A stretch of 64,000 bases of DNA from Novosphingobium sp. JCM 18896 (GTDB lineage Bacteria; Pseudomonadota; Alphaproteobacteria; Sphingomonadales; Sphingomonadaceae): NCBI RefSeq assembly GCF_025938095.1, contig NZ_JAPCZF010000007.1:1-64000 (forward strand), given 5' to 3'. The notes under the pieces are model-generated. The model worked only from the letters and a program-made list of their open reading frames with translations, made no database searches and was not told the origin of the DNA. This document shows, piece by piece, positions 40,799 to 50,520 of the stretch. Each line of letters begins with the position of its first letter. Position 1 is the stretch's first letter. Position numbers and translations under genes: made by a program.

Positions 40799-43258
40799 GT
40801 GAAAGCTCAGAAAATCATCGCGATCATGCAGGGCGTCGTCATCGGCGCGGGCCTCGCCTCGCCGGTTTTCGCACAGGACGTGGGGAGCGATTCGAGCAAC
40901 GCAGACATAGTCGTGACCGCCCGGCGCGTCGAGGAGCGCCTCCAGGACGTTCCGATCTCGATCACGGTGTTGAGCCAGGAGCAATTGGCGAACCGCAATG
41001 TGGTCAACGCGCTCGATCTCGTGAACTACACGCCCTCGCTGTCCGCCAACAGCAACTTCGGCGCGGACAACACCAACTTCTCGCTGCGCGGTTTCATCCA
41101 GGACATAGGCACGCCGCCCTCGGTCGGTGTCTATTTCGCGGACGTGGTGGCGCCGCGCGCGGCATCGATCGGCGTTCTCATGGGTGACGGCGCCGGCCCC
41201 GGCAACTTCTTCGATCTGCAGAACATCCAGGTCCTGAAGGGCCCCCAGGGCACTCTCTTCGGACGCAACACCACGGGCGGCGCGGTCCTCTTCGTACCGC
41301 AAAAGCCGACCCACGACCTCGAAGGCTATGTCGAGGGCAGCATCGGCAACTACGACATGAAGCGCGTGCAGGCCGTGCTGAACCTGCCGCTGGCCGATAC
41401 GTTGCGTGTTCGCCTCGCGGTCGATCGGCAGAAGCGAGATGGATATCTCAAGAACGATTCCGGCATCGGGCCCAAGAATCTGGCCGACGTCGATTACCTT
41501 GCCGTGCGCGGCAGTCTGGTCGCGGACCTGACGCCCGATCTCGAGAACTACACCATCTTCTCGTATCTTCATTCGGACAACAACGGCACCATCCAGCGCC
41601 TCATCGCCTGCGACGCGGCCGGGCAACTGGGCTCGCTCGCCTGCCCCCAGATCGCCGCCGCCAATGCCCGCGGCGCCGGTTTCTATACGGTTCAGAACGG
41701 CGTGACCTCGCCGCGCTCGCGGATCGACCAGTGGCAGGTCGTCAATACGACCACCTGGCGCGCCAGCGACAACCTGACGATCAAGAACATCGCCAGCTAT
41801 GCGGAACTGCGCAACAACCTCAGGATCTCCTACGGTGGCAGCCTGTTCACCCTGGCACCGGGTCAGAACGTCCTGTTCTCGACAGTCCAGTCGCCCCCCG
41901 GCTACGACATGGGCAGCCAGTCGACCTTCGTCGAGGAATTGCAGATCCAGGGCAGCGCAATGGGTGAGCGCCTCACTTTCCAGGCCGGCGGCTACTACGA
42001 GACGAGCAAGCCGCTTGGCGAGACGATCAATGCATCGCCCGTCCTGCTATCCTGCGCCAACGGCTCCTCGGATGGGTTCCAGTGCACCGATTTGCTTGGC
42101 ATCGGTTTCAGCGCCCAGTCGAACTTCGCCTTTCCCGTGAAGGTCGGCAACATACAGTGGGTCCGCAATCGCACGAGCTTCCAGAACGTCGGCGCCTATG
42201 CCCAGGCCAATCTCAACCTGACGCAGCGCCTGAAGCTGACCGCGGGTCTGCGCTATACCTGGGACGAGCAGCAGACGAGGAACGAGCTCCTGAGCTTCAC
42301 CTTCCCGGTGACGCCGCCCTTCACTGGTCCGGTCGAGCGCACCTGCACGGACGCAGCTTCGGCTCCGAGTTGCATCATCACGGCCAAGCAGTCGTCGAAC
42401 AAGCCGACTTGGCTCGTCAGCCTCGACTACAAGCCCGTCGATGAGCTGATGGTCTATGCGAAGTATGCGCGCGGCTACCGTGCCGGCGGGATCTTCCCGA
42501 CGTCGCCGTCAAACTACCGTGTGTTCAATCCGGAAAAAGTCGATTCCTACGAAGCCGGCCTCAAGGCTACCTTCAACGGAGCGGTACGAGGCTATTTCAA
42601 CCTCTCGGCCTTCTACAACAACTTCTCCAACCAGCAGATCCAGGTCGGCTTCAACGCGGCGCCGGGTCGCAGCCTCTCGCCGACCACCGGCATCGTAAAT
42701 GCCGGCCGATCGCGCATCTACGGCGCCGAAGTGGAGGCGTCGGTATCTCCCTTCGCGGGCTTCACGCTCGACGGCAGCTACACCTACCTCAACGCAACGA
42801 TCCGCGAGATCGAGACCCTGGTGTCCAGCGACCCCAACTACGTCGTCAGCGCGCAGGTGCGGCCTGGCGATCCGCTTCTGCTCTCACCCAAGCACCAGGC
42901 CACCGTCACGGCGAGCTACACCTTGCCCCTCGACCTCAGCATCGGGAAAATCACCTTCGGTGCCACCTACTCGTACATCGGCAAGCAGCTTTCCTCGTAC
43001 GACTTCAACAACCCTGCGCTGCTGGCGGCCTACGGCTCGAACCTGGGCGAACTGGGCGAGCGCAATCTCGTCAATCTCAACCTGTCCTGGAATTCGGTGC
43101 TCGGCTCGCCGATCGACGTTGCCGCCTTTGCGACGAACGTGACGAACCAGAAGTACTACAGCTTCGTCCCCTCGTTCGGAAGCCTTGGTTTCTATGTCGC
43201 GACCTTGGGTACGCCGCGGATGTATGGCCTGCGCCTTCGCTACCGTTTCGGACGCTGA
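40799..43258 (+). CDS. TonB-dependent receptor, 819 aa
   Basis: An outer-membrane gated channel for active import of a small organic or metal-bound substrate. GTG 40799 follows GGGGAGGAAGAC and gives a clean signal peptide (ending GLASPVFAQ). The TonB-box/plug begins ADIVVTARRVEERLQDVPIS and continues LKGPQGTLFGRNTTGGAVLF. The beta-barrel runs to the end with a terminal aromatic strand (MYGLRLRYRFGR). It is strongly similar to the TBDR at 59.4 kb. Flanked by AraC genes on both sides. Confidence 0.94.
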   Translation: MKAQKIIAIMQGVVIGAGLASPVFAQDVGSDSSNADIVVTARRVEERLQDVPISITVLSQEQLANRNVVNALDLVNYTPSLSANSNFGADNTNFSLRGFIQDIGTPPSVGVYFADVVAPRAASIGVLMGDGAGPGNFFDLQNIQVLKGPQGTLFGRNTTGGAVLFVPQKPTHDLEGYVEGSIGNYDMKRVQAVLNLPLADTLRVRLAVDRQKRDGYLKNDSGIGPKNLADVDYLAVRGSLVADLTPDLENYTIFSYLHSDNNGTIQRLIACDAAGQLGSLACPQIAAANARGAGFYTVQNGVTSPRSRIDQWQVVNTTTWRASDNLTIKNIASYAELRNNLRISYGGSLFTLAPGQNVLFSTVQSPPGYDMGSQSTFVEELQIQGSAMGERLTFQAGGYYETSKPLGETINASPVLLSCANGSSDGFQCTDLLGIGFSAQSNFAFPVKVGNIQWVRNRTSFQNVGAYAQANLNLTQRLKLTAGLRYTWDEQQTRNELLSFTFPVTPPFTGPVERTCTDAASAPSCIITAKQSSNKPTWLVSLDYKPVDELMVYAKYARGYRAGGIFPTSPSNYRVFNPEKVDSYEAGLKATFNGAVRGYFNLSAFYNNFSNQQIQVGFNAAPGRSLSPTTGIVNAGRSRIYGAEVEASVSPFAGFTLDGSYTYLNATIREIETLVSSDPNYVVSAQVRPGDPLLLSPKHQATVTASYTLPLDLSIGKITFGATYSYIGKQLSSYDFNNPALLAAYGSNLGELGERNLVNLNLSWNSVLGSPIDVAAFATNVTNQKYYSFVPSFGSLGFYVATLGTPRMYGLRLRYRFGR

Positions 43259-43409
43259 TTTCTTCGACAGCGGTGGGCGGCATGGCCGATCGTCCTGCCG
43301 CCCACAGCCCGGCGAAACCTTCGCCAATCCCTTGCTTGTGCCTATCGCAAGATTCGAGATTTGCTCTAGATCGGCGCGCGGGGTGCGAGAGGAGGCTTCA
43401 ATTCCGGCA

Positions 43410-44264
43410 GTGCCAGTTCCTCACCGGGTGGAGACGAGCTACGCGTTCGCCGGCGGCCTCGTGGAAGTACGCCGATACTTCTGGACCGAGCCACTCGAGC
43501 AGACCGTCTTCGCGATGGACGACGCTCTGGTCATCAACATGGCCCTGACCTCGCGCCCCGCGCATACGCGCGTCGAGCGAATCCTCCAGGGTGACGAGGA
43601 TTCGCAGATCGGCGAGGCAGGACGCCTCCTGGTCATGATACCGCGCGCGCCCTACCATCTGGTCGCTCCGAGCGGCACATTGCGGTCTCTCCACTGTGCG
43701 ATCGATTGCGAGCGGTTCGAGCAGCTCGCGGGAGAGAAAATCGACTGGTCCGCGCTCGGTCCCTTCAGCGGCGAGTGGCGCAGCGGCCTTGGCATCGAAA
43801 CGCAGATGGCCCGCATACACGAGGAACTCATTCGCGGCGGTCTCGGCCGCGAGATGGTGATCAAGGCCTGCATCGACATCATCTGCGTCGAGCTCAGCCG
43901 GCAGTTTCGGCGGGGTCGCCCTGCCCGGCCGGATGTCCTGGCGGGCGTCCTCGCCACCTGGCGCATGCGCTCGATCATGACCCGTATCCAGCAGCCCGGA
44001 CCGGCACCGCGCGTCACCGAACTTGCCGACATTTGCGGACTGACCGAACGGCAATTGAGCCGCGCCTTCAAGGCCGAGACCGGACAGACCATCGGACGCT
44101 TCATCGAGGAAGTCACCATGGAGCGCGCGCATCGCCTTCTGATGACCACCGAAAAACCGCTGGGGGAGGTTGCCCGCGAATTGGGGTTCGCCAGTTCGGA
44201 CAGCTTCGCCCAGTCCTATCGCCGTCATACGGGCACTTCGCCCAGCAAGGTGCGACGGCGATGA
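43410..44264 (+). CDS. AraC-family transcriptional regulator, about 284 aa (start uncertain)
   Basis: The C-terminal DNA-binding domain has VTELADICGLTERQLSRAFK and PLGEVARELGFASSDSFAQS, then YRRHTGTSPSKVRRR. The N-terminal domain is the cupin-like ligand part (VEVRRYFWTEPLEQTVFAMD). Start candidates GTG 43410 and GTG 43383 both have weak context; GAGAGGAGG lies 14 bases before 43410. It follows the TBDR in the same direction and precedes a VOC gene, mirroring the order on the left side of that TBDR. It is a paralogue of the AraC gene at 39.5 kb. Confidence 0.82.
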   Translation: MPVPHRVETSYAFAGGLVEVRRYFWTEPLEQTVFAMDDALVINMALTSRPAHTRVERILQGDEDSQIGEAGRLLVMIPRAPYHLVAPSGTLRSLHCAIDCERFEQLAGEKIDWSALGPFSGEWRSGLGIETQMARIHEELIRGGLGREMVIKACIDIICVELSRQFRRGRPARPDVLAGVLATWRMRSIMTRIQQPGPAPRVTELADICGLTERQLSRAFKAETGQTIGRFIEEVTMERAHRLLMTTEKPLGEVARELGFASSDSFAQSYRRHTGTSPSKVRRR

Positions 44265-44427
44265 ACGAAGTCCGCTAAATTAGGCGAACTCGATAAATTC
44301 AGACATATTCATAGCCCGCCATATTGCAGGCAGTCGAATTTACCGAGATTACACTCGTGATTTCCAGACATCGCCAGCCAGTCAAACTCGACGAGGCTGG
44401 CGGCTGGATGTTTGCGGGAGAGACGAT

Positions 44428-44934
44428 GTGACGGCCTTGATGGAACGCAAACCGAGCCGGCAAGGCCATGCGCTCTTGGGGCGCGAGCATTCGCACTCGG
44501 CCTGGGTGACCAACGATATGGACCGAGCGATAGGGATCTTCTCGGACCGTTACGGCATCAAGGACTTCCAGTTCATCGAAGGCCCCATGCCCAGCGGCGG
44601 ACAGATCAGGGTCGCGTTCGCCTGGGCGGGCGGCCAGGTCCTCGAGATCATCGCAGCGAGTGGCCCGGGCACGGAATTCTACAATGCCACGCTGCCCGCC
44701 GACGAGTTCGCGATCCGCTTCCATCATCTCGGCTTCGTCGTTCACGACGAGGCCGGCTGGCGAGAACTCGAAGCCGACCTCGCCGCTGGCAAATGGCCGA
44801 TCGCGCACCAGACGCTGACCGGCAATTTCATCGACGCATATTACATCGAGGCGCCTGAACTCGGGCACTACCTCGAATACGTTCGCCCCTTGCAGGCGGG
44901 GATCGATTTCTACGCGAGCGTGCCCGCGAATTGA
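44428..44934 (+). CDS. VOC-family protein, 168 aa (paralogue of the 39.0 kb gene)
   Basis: GTG 44428 follows GGGAGAGACGAT. The core FAWAGGQVLEIIAASGPGTE, FAIRFHHLGFVVHDEAGW and IEAPELGHYLEYVRPLQAG matches the paralogue closely. It is a small soluble enzyme of the glyoxalase fold. It starts an operon-like run (VOC, P450, epimerase, TBDR) with short gaps, which points to a shared pathway. Confidence 0.87.
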   Translation: MTALMERKPSRQGHALLGREHSHSAWVTNDMDRAIGIFSDRYGIKDFQFIEGPMPSGGQIRVAFAWAGGQVLEIIAASGPGTEFYNATLPADEFAIRFHHLGFVVHDEAGWRELEADLAAGKWPIAHQTLTGNFIDAYYIEAPELGHYLEYVRPLQAGIDFYASVPAN

Positions 44935-44946
44935 CCGGATAGAGTG

Positions 44947-46164
44947 ATGATCACCGCAACCACCGAAGTTCCCCCGCACGTCCCCAAGGATCGTGTCTGG
45001 GATCACAACCTGGCCGCGTTCCTGCAGGGGGGCGACGATCCCTTCGTAACGGCCGGCCGCCTGCACGATGGTCCCGGAGCGATCTGGGTGCCGACCGCAG
45101 CCCATGGAGGGCCTGCCTGGGTACTCACCCAGCATGCGCTGATCGAGAAGGGCTTCGCGGACTGGGAGATGTTCTCGAGCAAGCGCGGGGCCAACGCCGC
45201 AGTCATGGACTCGAGCTGGCTCCTGCTCCCCGTCGAGGCTGATCGCCCGGAGCATCGCCACTACCGCAATGTCCTGAACCCGCTTTTCACGCCGGCGGCG
45301 ATGAAGAACCGGAACTCGGCGGTTCAGGACCTGTGCGATCAGCTCATCGATAGCTTCGTCGATCGCGGTTCGTGCGAATTCGTGTCCGAGTTCGCGGCTA
45401 TCCTGCCCAACGCCATCGTCATCTCGCTGCTGGGCCTGCCCGCCGAGGCCCTGCCCCAGTTTCTCGCCTGGGAAGAAGAGATCATCCACGGCGCCACGCC
45501 CGAATCCAGCTTCGCCGCGGGCCAAGCCATCATCGACTATCTCAAGCAGCACATCGCCAGCGAGCAAGCGCGCCCGCAGGCTTCGACAGACGTGATGCAG
45601 GCGATCCTCACGGGTCGGTTCGCCGACCGGGCGCTCAACGAGGCGGAGATCCTCGGGATCGTCTACCTGCTGTTCGTTGCCGGGCTCGACACGGTCACCT
45701 CGACGCTGGGCTGGATCATGCGATATCTGGCGATCGACCAGAAGCTGCAGACGCGGCTGCGCGAAAATCCGCACGACATACCCGCGGCCATCGAGGAGTT
45801 CAGCCGGGCCTATGGCGTGAGCGCGCCTTCGCGCACTGTCGCTCGCGATGTCGAATTCGATGGCGTGACGATGAAGGCCGGCGATCCCGTCCTTCTGCCC
45901 ACCATGCTGGCGGGACGCGATCCGCGCGTTTGGGACAATCCGCACGTGATCGACATCGACCGCAGGCCTCGGCACGTGACCTTCGGCACTGGCCCGCATG
46001 TGTGCCTGGGCGTCCATCTCGCCAAGCGCGAGATGCGGATCATGCTCGAAGCTTTCCTCGGACGCATGCGCAACATCCGCCTGCCTGAGGGCGGGCGCTA
46101 CGAATACCACACGACGAACACCATCGGCATCGATGTGCTGGATCTCGAATGGGACCCCGCCTGA
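44947..46164 (+). CDS. Cytochrome P450, 405 aa
   Basis: A soluble bacterial class I P450 that hydroxylates an organic substrate with electrons from a ferredoxin. The I-helix is VAGLDTVTSTLGW (AGxDT). The K-helix ExxR is EEFSRAYG. The heme loop is FGTGPHVCLGVHLAKREM with the proximal Cys. The N-terminus is free of a membrane anchor. No ferredoxin or ferredoxin reductase is next to it, so the electron donor is encoded elsewhere. It is 12 bases after the VOC gene and 28 before the epimerase. Confidence 0.95.
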   Translation: MITATTEVPPHVPKDRVWDHNLAAFLQGGDDPFVTAGRLHDGPGAIWVPTAAHGGPAWVLTQHALIEKGFADWEMFSSKRGANAAVMDSSWLLLPVEADRPEHRHYRNVLNPLFTPAAMKNRNSAVQDLCDQLIDSFVDRGSCEFVSEFAAILPNAIVISLLGLPAEALPQFLAWEEEIIHGATPESSFAAGQAIIDYLKQHIASEQARPQASTDVMQAILTGRFADRALNEAEILGIVYLLFVAGLDTVTSTLGWIMRYLAIDQKLQTRLRENPHDIPAAIEEFSRAYGVSAPSRTVARDVEFDGVTMKAGDPVLLPTMLAGRDPRVWDNPHVIDIDRRPRHVTFGTGPHVCLGVHLAKREMRIMLEAFLGRMRNIRLPEGGRYEYHTTNTIGIDVLDLEWDPA

Positions 46165-46192
46165 CCAAGACGTAAAACGGGAGATAAGGAAG

Positions 46193-47122
46193 ATGAAGAC
46201 CCTGATTGTCGGCGGCGCCGGCTTTGTCGGAAGCGCGACCTCGCTCCACCTGCACGACGCAGGCCACGAGGTGACCATCATGTCGCGCTCGAAGCCTCGT
46301 CCTGGATCGCGCCTCGATGAGCTCCCCTTCATTGCCGGAAACTACATCGACGACGATTTCAGCGACGGCCGGGTGCTCGAAGGCTTCGACTGGCTCGTCT
46401 TCTGCGCCGGCAGCGACATGGGCAACTACTCCGAAGGCACTACGGCTTCGCAAGCGGACTTCTTCGAAAAGGCCAACATCGTCGCCCTCCCCCGCTTCTT
46501 CGAAGCTGCAAAGAAGGCCGGCATCAGCCGCAGCGTCTACATGGGCAGCTTCTATTCCTTCGTCGCGCCGCAGGTGATGGACCGCATCCCCTACGTTCGC
46601 TCGCGCGACATCTCGGACAATGCCATCCGAGCGCTGAGCTCGCCGAATTTCAATGTCTGCTCGGCGGCGCTGCCCTGGATCGTCGGTCACACGCCCGGCG
46701 TCCCGGTCCAGCACTGGCACGCCCTCGCCCTGCTCGCGCAAGGCAAGCTCGCCGGCGTTCCCGAGAGCGCGCCGGTCGGCGGCGCGAACTTCATGTCGAG
46801 CCACGCGATCGCGCAATGCATGTTGGGCGGTCTCGAGCGGGGCGAGTCCGGCAAGGCCTACATGATCGGCGACGAGAACCTCAGCTGGAAGGAATTCTTC
46901 GAGCTCTGGTTCGAGGCAGCCGGGCGCCCTCGCGACCTGTCCACCGCACGCGGTAACGCTCTCGTTCCCGATTACGTCCTTTCCTACCTCGAATTCGGCG
47001 GCACGAACTATGAGCCCTCGGCCGAGGACACGGCGCTGCTCGGCTACGACCGCGGGACGCTCCGCCAGACCGTCAAGGACAGCTTCGCTTACTACGCGGG
47101 CCTTGCTGAACCGGTCGCATAG
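46193..47122 (+). CDS. NAD-dependent epimerase/dehydratase (atypical SDR), 309 aa
   Basis: The N-terminal Rossmann motif is LIVGGAGFVGSATSLHLHDA (GxxGxxG), so the start at 46193, preceded by GGGAGATAAGGA, is firm. The substrate part has SVYMGSFYSFVAPQVMDRIP; the expected YxxxK is not obvious, so it may be an atypical, non-catalytic or dihydroflavonol-like member. It ends YYAGLAEPVA. It is co-directional with the P450 and the next TBDR. Confidence 0.85.
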   Translation: MKTLIVGGAGFVGSATSLHLHDAGHEVTIMSRSKPRPGSRLDELPFIAGNYIDDDFSDGRVLEGFDWLVFCAGSDMGNYSEGTTASQADFFEKANIVALPRFFEAAKKAGISRSVYMGSFYSFVAPQVMDRIPYVRSRDISDNAIRALSSPNFNVCSAALPWIVGHTPGVPVQHWHALALLAQGKLAGVPESAPVGGANFMSSHAIAQCMLGGLERGESGKAYMIGDENLSWKEFFELWFEAAGRPRDLSTARGNALVPDYVLSYLEFGGTNYEPSAEDTALLGYDRGTLRQTVKDSFAYYAGLAEPVA

Positions 47123-47228
47123 CAAGCGCGGCAAAAGCCGCCATCCAAACTCAACAACCAAAATGTCTCGCGGCACATGGGGCCGCGAGACGGAGAGCCG
47201 TGCTCGTCGCGGCGCCGGAGGGGAAGTC

Positions 47229-49409
47229 ATGCCTGTTTCAAAGAAATCGCCGTATTGCCGCAGGCTCACGCTAGGCGCCGTGAGCGCCTTGGCCGTCATG
47301 TGCCAGCCGGCTTACGCCAAGAACGAGGACGAGACCGGCAACGGTCTCGAGGAGATCGTGGTCACCGCGCAGCATCGCGAAGAACTGCTGCGAGACGTTC
47401 CGATCGCGGTCAACGCGGTTAGCGCCTCGGCGCTCCAGAACATCGGCGTGGCGGACACGTCTGCGCTCGTACAAGCCGTTCCCAGCCTCAACTTCACGCG
47501 ATCGGGGCCGAGCGGCATATTCGTCATCCGCGGTGTCGCGACGCCCAACGGTTCTGCGGGCGAGGAAGGCTCGACCGCAGTCTACGTCGACGACGTCTAC
47601 ATGCCGGACCTCGCCTCGACCATCAACACGTTCAACAACATCCAGAGGATCGAGGTTCTGAACGGCCCGCAGGGCACGCTCTTCGGCCGCAATGCCGCCG
47701 GCGGCCTGATCCGCGTGATCACGCGCGAGCCCGGCGATGAGGTCCAGCTCAACGCCCAGGCCGGTGTCGGCAACTACGACATCTTCACCGGCCAGCTCTA
47801 TGCATCGGCGCCGCTCGCAGAGAACGTCGCAATGGACGTCGCCTTCACCGGCCAGAGCCAGGGCGAAGGCTTCGGCTTCAATCCCACGCTCAACAAGCGG
47901 GTCCGCACGCAGGATTACTGGGGCCTGCGAAGCAAGCTCGTCGCCAAGCCGACCGACAATCTCAAGATCACCCTGTCGGGCGACTATTACCAAACCGACG
48001 ATAGCACCGCGACGTTCCTCTGGCCGCTCAGCTATACGCCGAGCACCGGCGTTCTGACCGGAAAGCCGGCGAGCCAGGATTCGCTCTCGGAATATCCCAA
48101 TCTCACGCAAATTCGCGTCTGGGGGATCAGCGGCAAGGCAGAATTCGACCTCGGCGGCGCGACGCTTACGAGCATCAGCGCCTATCGCAGCCTCAAGAAC
48201 CTCAGCAACTTCGACGTCGAAGGGCTGCCCGCCGACCTTTATCACATCTACTATCCCGCGCGGAACCGCACGTTCCAGCAGGAGCTGCGCCTGTCGTCCA
48301 ACTCGACCGATCCCCTGTCCTGGCAGGTGGGCGCTTTCTATCTCCACATGAAGACGAACGTCGATCAGCTCCAGGGCGGCAGCTTGCTGCGCGGCACCCA
48401 AAGCCATGTCGTCGCGCAAGGCATCACGGACTCGATATCGGTTTTCGGCGAGGCGACCTACGCACTCACCCCGTCGACGCATCTTACCGGCGGCGTGCGC
48501 TGGACCAGCGATCGCCGCGAGCTTCCCGTCGGCTTCGTGGAAGTCTCGCTGGCCAGCACGGGTGCCGTGCTCAGCCGCTCGAGCAATGCGCTGAAGGAAG
48601 TGACCTACCGCAACGTGACTTATCGCGCGGCGCTGCGGCAGGATCTGACCGAGGACCTCAATCTCTACGCATCGGTCAACAAGGGCTTCAAGTCGGGCCA
48701 GTTCAATCTCCAGGCCCCCAACCTGCCCCCCGTTCGCCCCCAGACGATCATGGCCTACGAGGTCGGCCTGAAAGGCGACGTGCTCGATCGGCACCTGCGC
48801 TTCAATCTCGCCGCCTTCCACTACGACATCAGCGATTACCAGGTACGCTCGACCTATCCGAACCCGAGCGGCGTGGGCGTGATCACGGGCCTTTACAACG
48901 CGGCCAAGGTCAAGATCGACGGCGTCGATGCCAACGCCGAGATCGTGGTATCGAAGGCACTGCACCTGACCGCGGGCGCAAGCTGGCTCAATTCGCGCTT
49001 CGCCAACTTCGGTGGCCCCGGCACCGGTATCACGGCACCCGGCTTCTATCCCGCGAGCGATCCGGGCAATGCTTCGGGCAACCGCACGCCGATAGCCCCG
49101 CGCCTGACGCTCAATCTCACAGGCACCTATACCGTGCCCTTCGAGAACGGCAGCGAGCTACGTTTCACCGGTGGCGTAAGTCGCCGGAGCCGCATCTTCT
49201 TCGAGCCGGACAATGTTCTGACGCAGCCCGCCTATGCCGTGTTCAATGGCTCCGTCGAGTTCAAGGCGAACGACCACTACTCGGTCGAGTTCTACATGCG
49301 GAACATCGGCGACAAGCTCTACAACGTTCAGATGGCGACCGTTTCCCCGGGCTACGCCATCGCAGGCGCCCCGCGCCAATACGGTCTGAACTTCAGAATG
49401 TCCTATTGA
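47229..49409 (+). CDS. TonB-dependent receptor, 726 aa
   Basis: A second outer-membrane receptor, less similar to the other two. ATG 47229 follows GGAGGGGAAGTC. The signal peptide ends QPAYAK. The TonB box/plug has LEEIVVTAQHREELLRDVPI and RIEVLNGPQGTLFGRNAAGG. The barrel ends QYGLNFRMSY, with terminal Tyr. It is the last gene of the run VOC-P450-epimerase-TBDR. Confidence 0.94.
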   Translation: MPVSKKSPYCRRLTLGAVSALAVMCQPAYAKNEDETGNGLEEIVVTAQHREELLRDVPIAVNAVSASALQNIGVADTSALVQAVPSLNFTRSGPSGIFVIRGVATPNGSAGEEGSTAVYVDDVYMPDLASTINTFNNIQRIEVLNGPQGTLFGRNAAGGLIRVITREPGDEVQLNAQAGVGNYDIFTGQLYASAPLAENVAMDVAFTGQSQGEGFGFNPTLNKRVRTQDYWGLRSKLVAKPTDNLKITLSGDYYQTDDSTATFLWPLSYTPSTGVLTGKPASQDSLSEYPNLTQIRVWGISGKAEFDLGGATLTSISAYRSLKNLSNFDVEGLPADLYHIYYPARNRTFQQELRLSSNSTDPLSWQVGAFYLHMKTNVDQLQGGSLLRGTQSHVVAQGITDSISVFGEATYALTPSTHLTGGVRWTSDRRELPVGFVEVSLASTGAVLSRSSNALKEVTYRNVTYRAALRQDLTEDLNLYASVNKGFKSGQFNLQAPNLPPVRPQTIMAYEVGLKGDVLDRHLRFNLAAFHYDISDYQVRSTYPNPSGVGVITGLYNAAKVKIDGVDANAEIVVSKALHLTAGASWLNSRFANFGGPGTGITAPGFYPASDPGNASGNRTPIAPRLTLNLTGTYTVPFENGSELRFTGGVSRRSRIFFEPDNVLTQPAYAVFNGSVEFKANDHYSVEFYMRNIGDKLYNVQMATVSPGYAIAGAPRQYGLNFRMSY

Positions 49410-49423
49410 ACCGCCGAGGCGCA

Positions 49424-49456
49424 GGGCCGGTCGGGATTGTCGCAAGACACCGGCCC
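49424..49456 (+). terminator. Possible stem-loop after the TBDR gene
   Basis: GGGCCGGT at 49424 pairs with ACCGGCCC at 49449 across a 17-base loop, 15 bases after the stop. There is no T-run, so terminator function is only plausible. Confidence 0.4.
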
Positions 49457-49700
49457 ATTGCGCACGCGGCAGCGGTTTTGGTTGGTCGCCCTCCGCCCTG
49501 CCAGGACCGCGCGTAATCGCACTCGCAACGGGACGGGCGGCATGACCTACATTGGATAAATGCGAAGAAACTGGCCTCCTGTGCTGGCCGCCACTCATCG
49601 CCATGGTCGGCAGCCTTCTTATCGCCGCGACGTTTCCGTTCGTCGGGCCGCTGGCCGACGTAGCCGGCGTCCGCAAGACCGCCCGGCGAACGGCGCAAGC

Positions 49701-50520
49701 TCACTCCATAGAAAGGAAACGGCAGACTTCCTCAGCGAAATGCTCACACTCCCGCCCGCCGGCGCGACGGATGCTCTCGTCGAAGTGGTGATCGCGGGTA
49801 GCCGAGCCGTCGGCAAAGAACAGCCCTCGTTTGCGAAGGGAGAGTGATGCGAAGGCAAGTTCCTTCAACGGTTCGGGTGCCCCGGCAAACCGGCCCTCGC
49901 ACAAGGCCTCAATGCTGTCGATCGCCCCGGGATAGACGATGAGCGAGCCGCCCTCTTCGCGAAGAACGGCAAACAAGGCGGATTCCTCAAGCAGGTAGGC
50001 GCGAGCGATCTCCCGCGCCTGTTCTGCTGACACGGCAAACGGGTTCACATCGAGCTTGTCGCCCGCGCGAGGTACAGGTCCGCGAAGGCTTCGACAGAAG
50101 CCGCGAATGCAGGATCCTTGCGCGCGAGATCCTGGAGTGTTGCTAGATGGTTTGCAAAGCCCGGGTGGCGTTCCACCTCGGAAAACGGCCTAAATGTGAA
50201 CGTGCAACGATCGACGTACTGTCGAAACAGCGGCGCGTAGGTGGCGATGAAGTCACGCCCGGCCGCGATTGCCCGGTGCCGCGCTGCAACTTCATCCAAG
50301 CCTCCGAGCAGGGCTAGCGTCAGCCTGTACACGGTGTCGCCAACGACGATCGCGTACTCGGTGAAGTTGGCGGTGATCCACTCGATACAGGCTTCAAGCC
50401 GGGCGCCTTCGAAATTCGCGCTCCCCAGCGACACGCCCAGCATGCACGCCCCCCGCCCGTCGACGAGCCCCGCACGCGCAAGGGGAGCGACGCGGTCGAG
50501 GGCGGCCTTGTATCGATGAC
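49701..50520 (-). pseudogene. Cyclodipeptide synthase (XYP type) split into two frames
   Basis: Cyclodipeptide synthases join two amino acids from aminoacyl-tRNAs into a diketopiperazine. The right frame (50045 up to about 50520) reads HRYKAALDRVAP, ACMLGVSLGSANFEGARLEA, IEWITANFTEYAIVVGDTVY, and has the nucleophile Ser in GVS with Ser, not Asn, at the following position 40. The left frame (49701-50048) reads ARAYLLEESALFAVLREEGG and LIVYPGAIDSIEALCEGRF, with the Tyr/Glu and Tyr-Pro residues of the XYP class. Catalytic residues are present, but the halves are joined by a GTGA overlap and no start codon is found for the first half beyond an internal ATG at 50443. It could be decayed or a natural split. 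Confidence 0.8.

Noticed and set aside
44299..46332. 677-codon open frame antisense to the VOC and P450 genes
   Set aside because: The + strand encodes clear VOC and P450 motifs; the antisense frame has Arg/Asp-rich shadow composition.
47271..48965. 564-codon open frame antisense to the TBDR gene
   Set aside because: Shadow of a TBDR with intact plug and barrel; no recognisable protein pattern.
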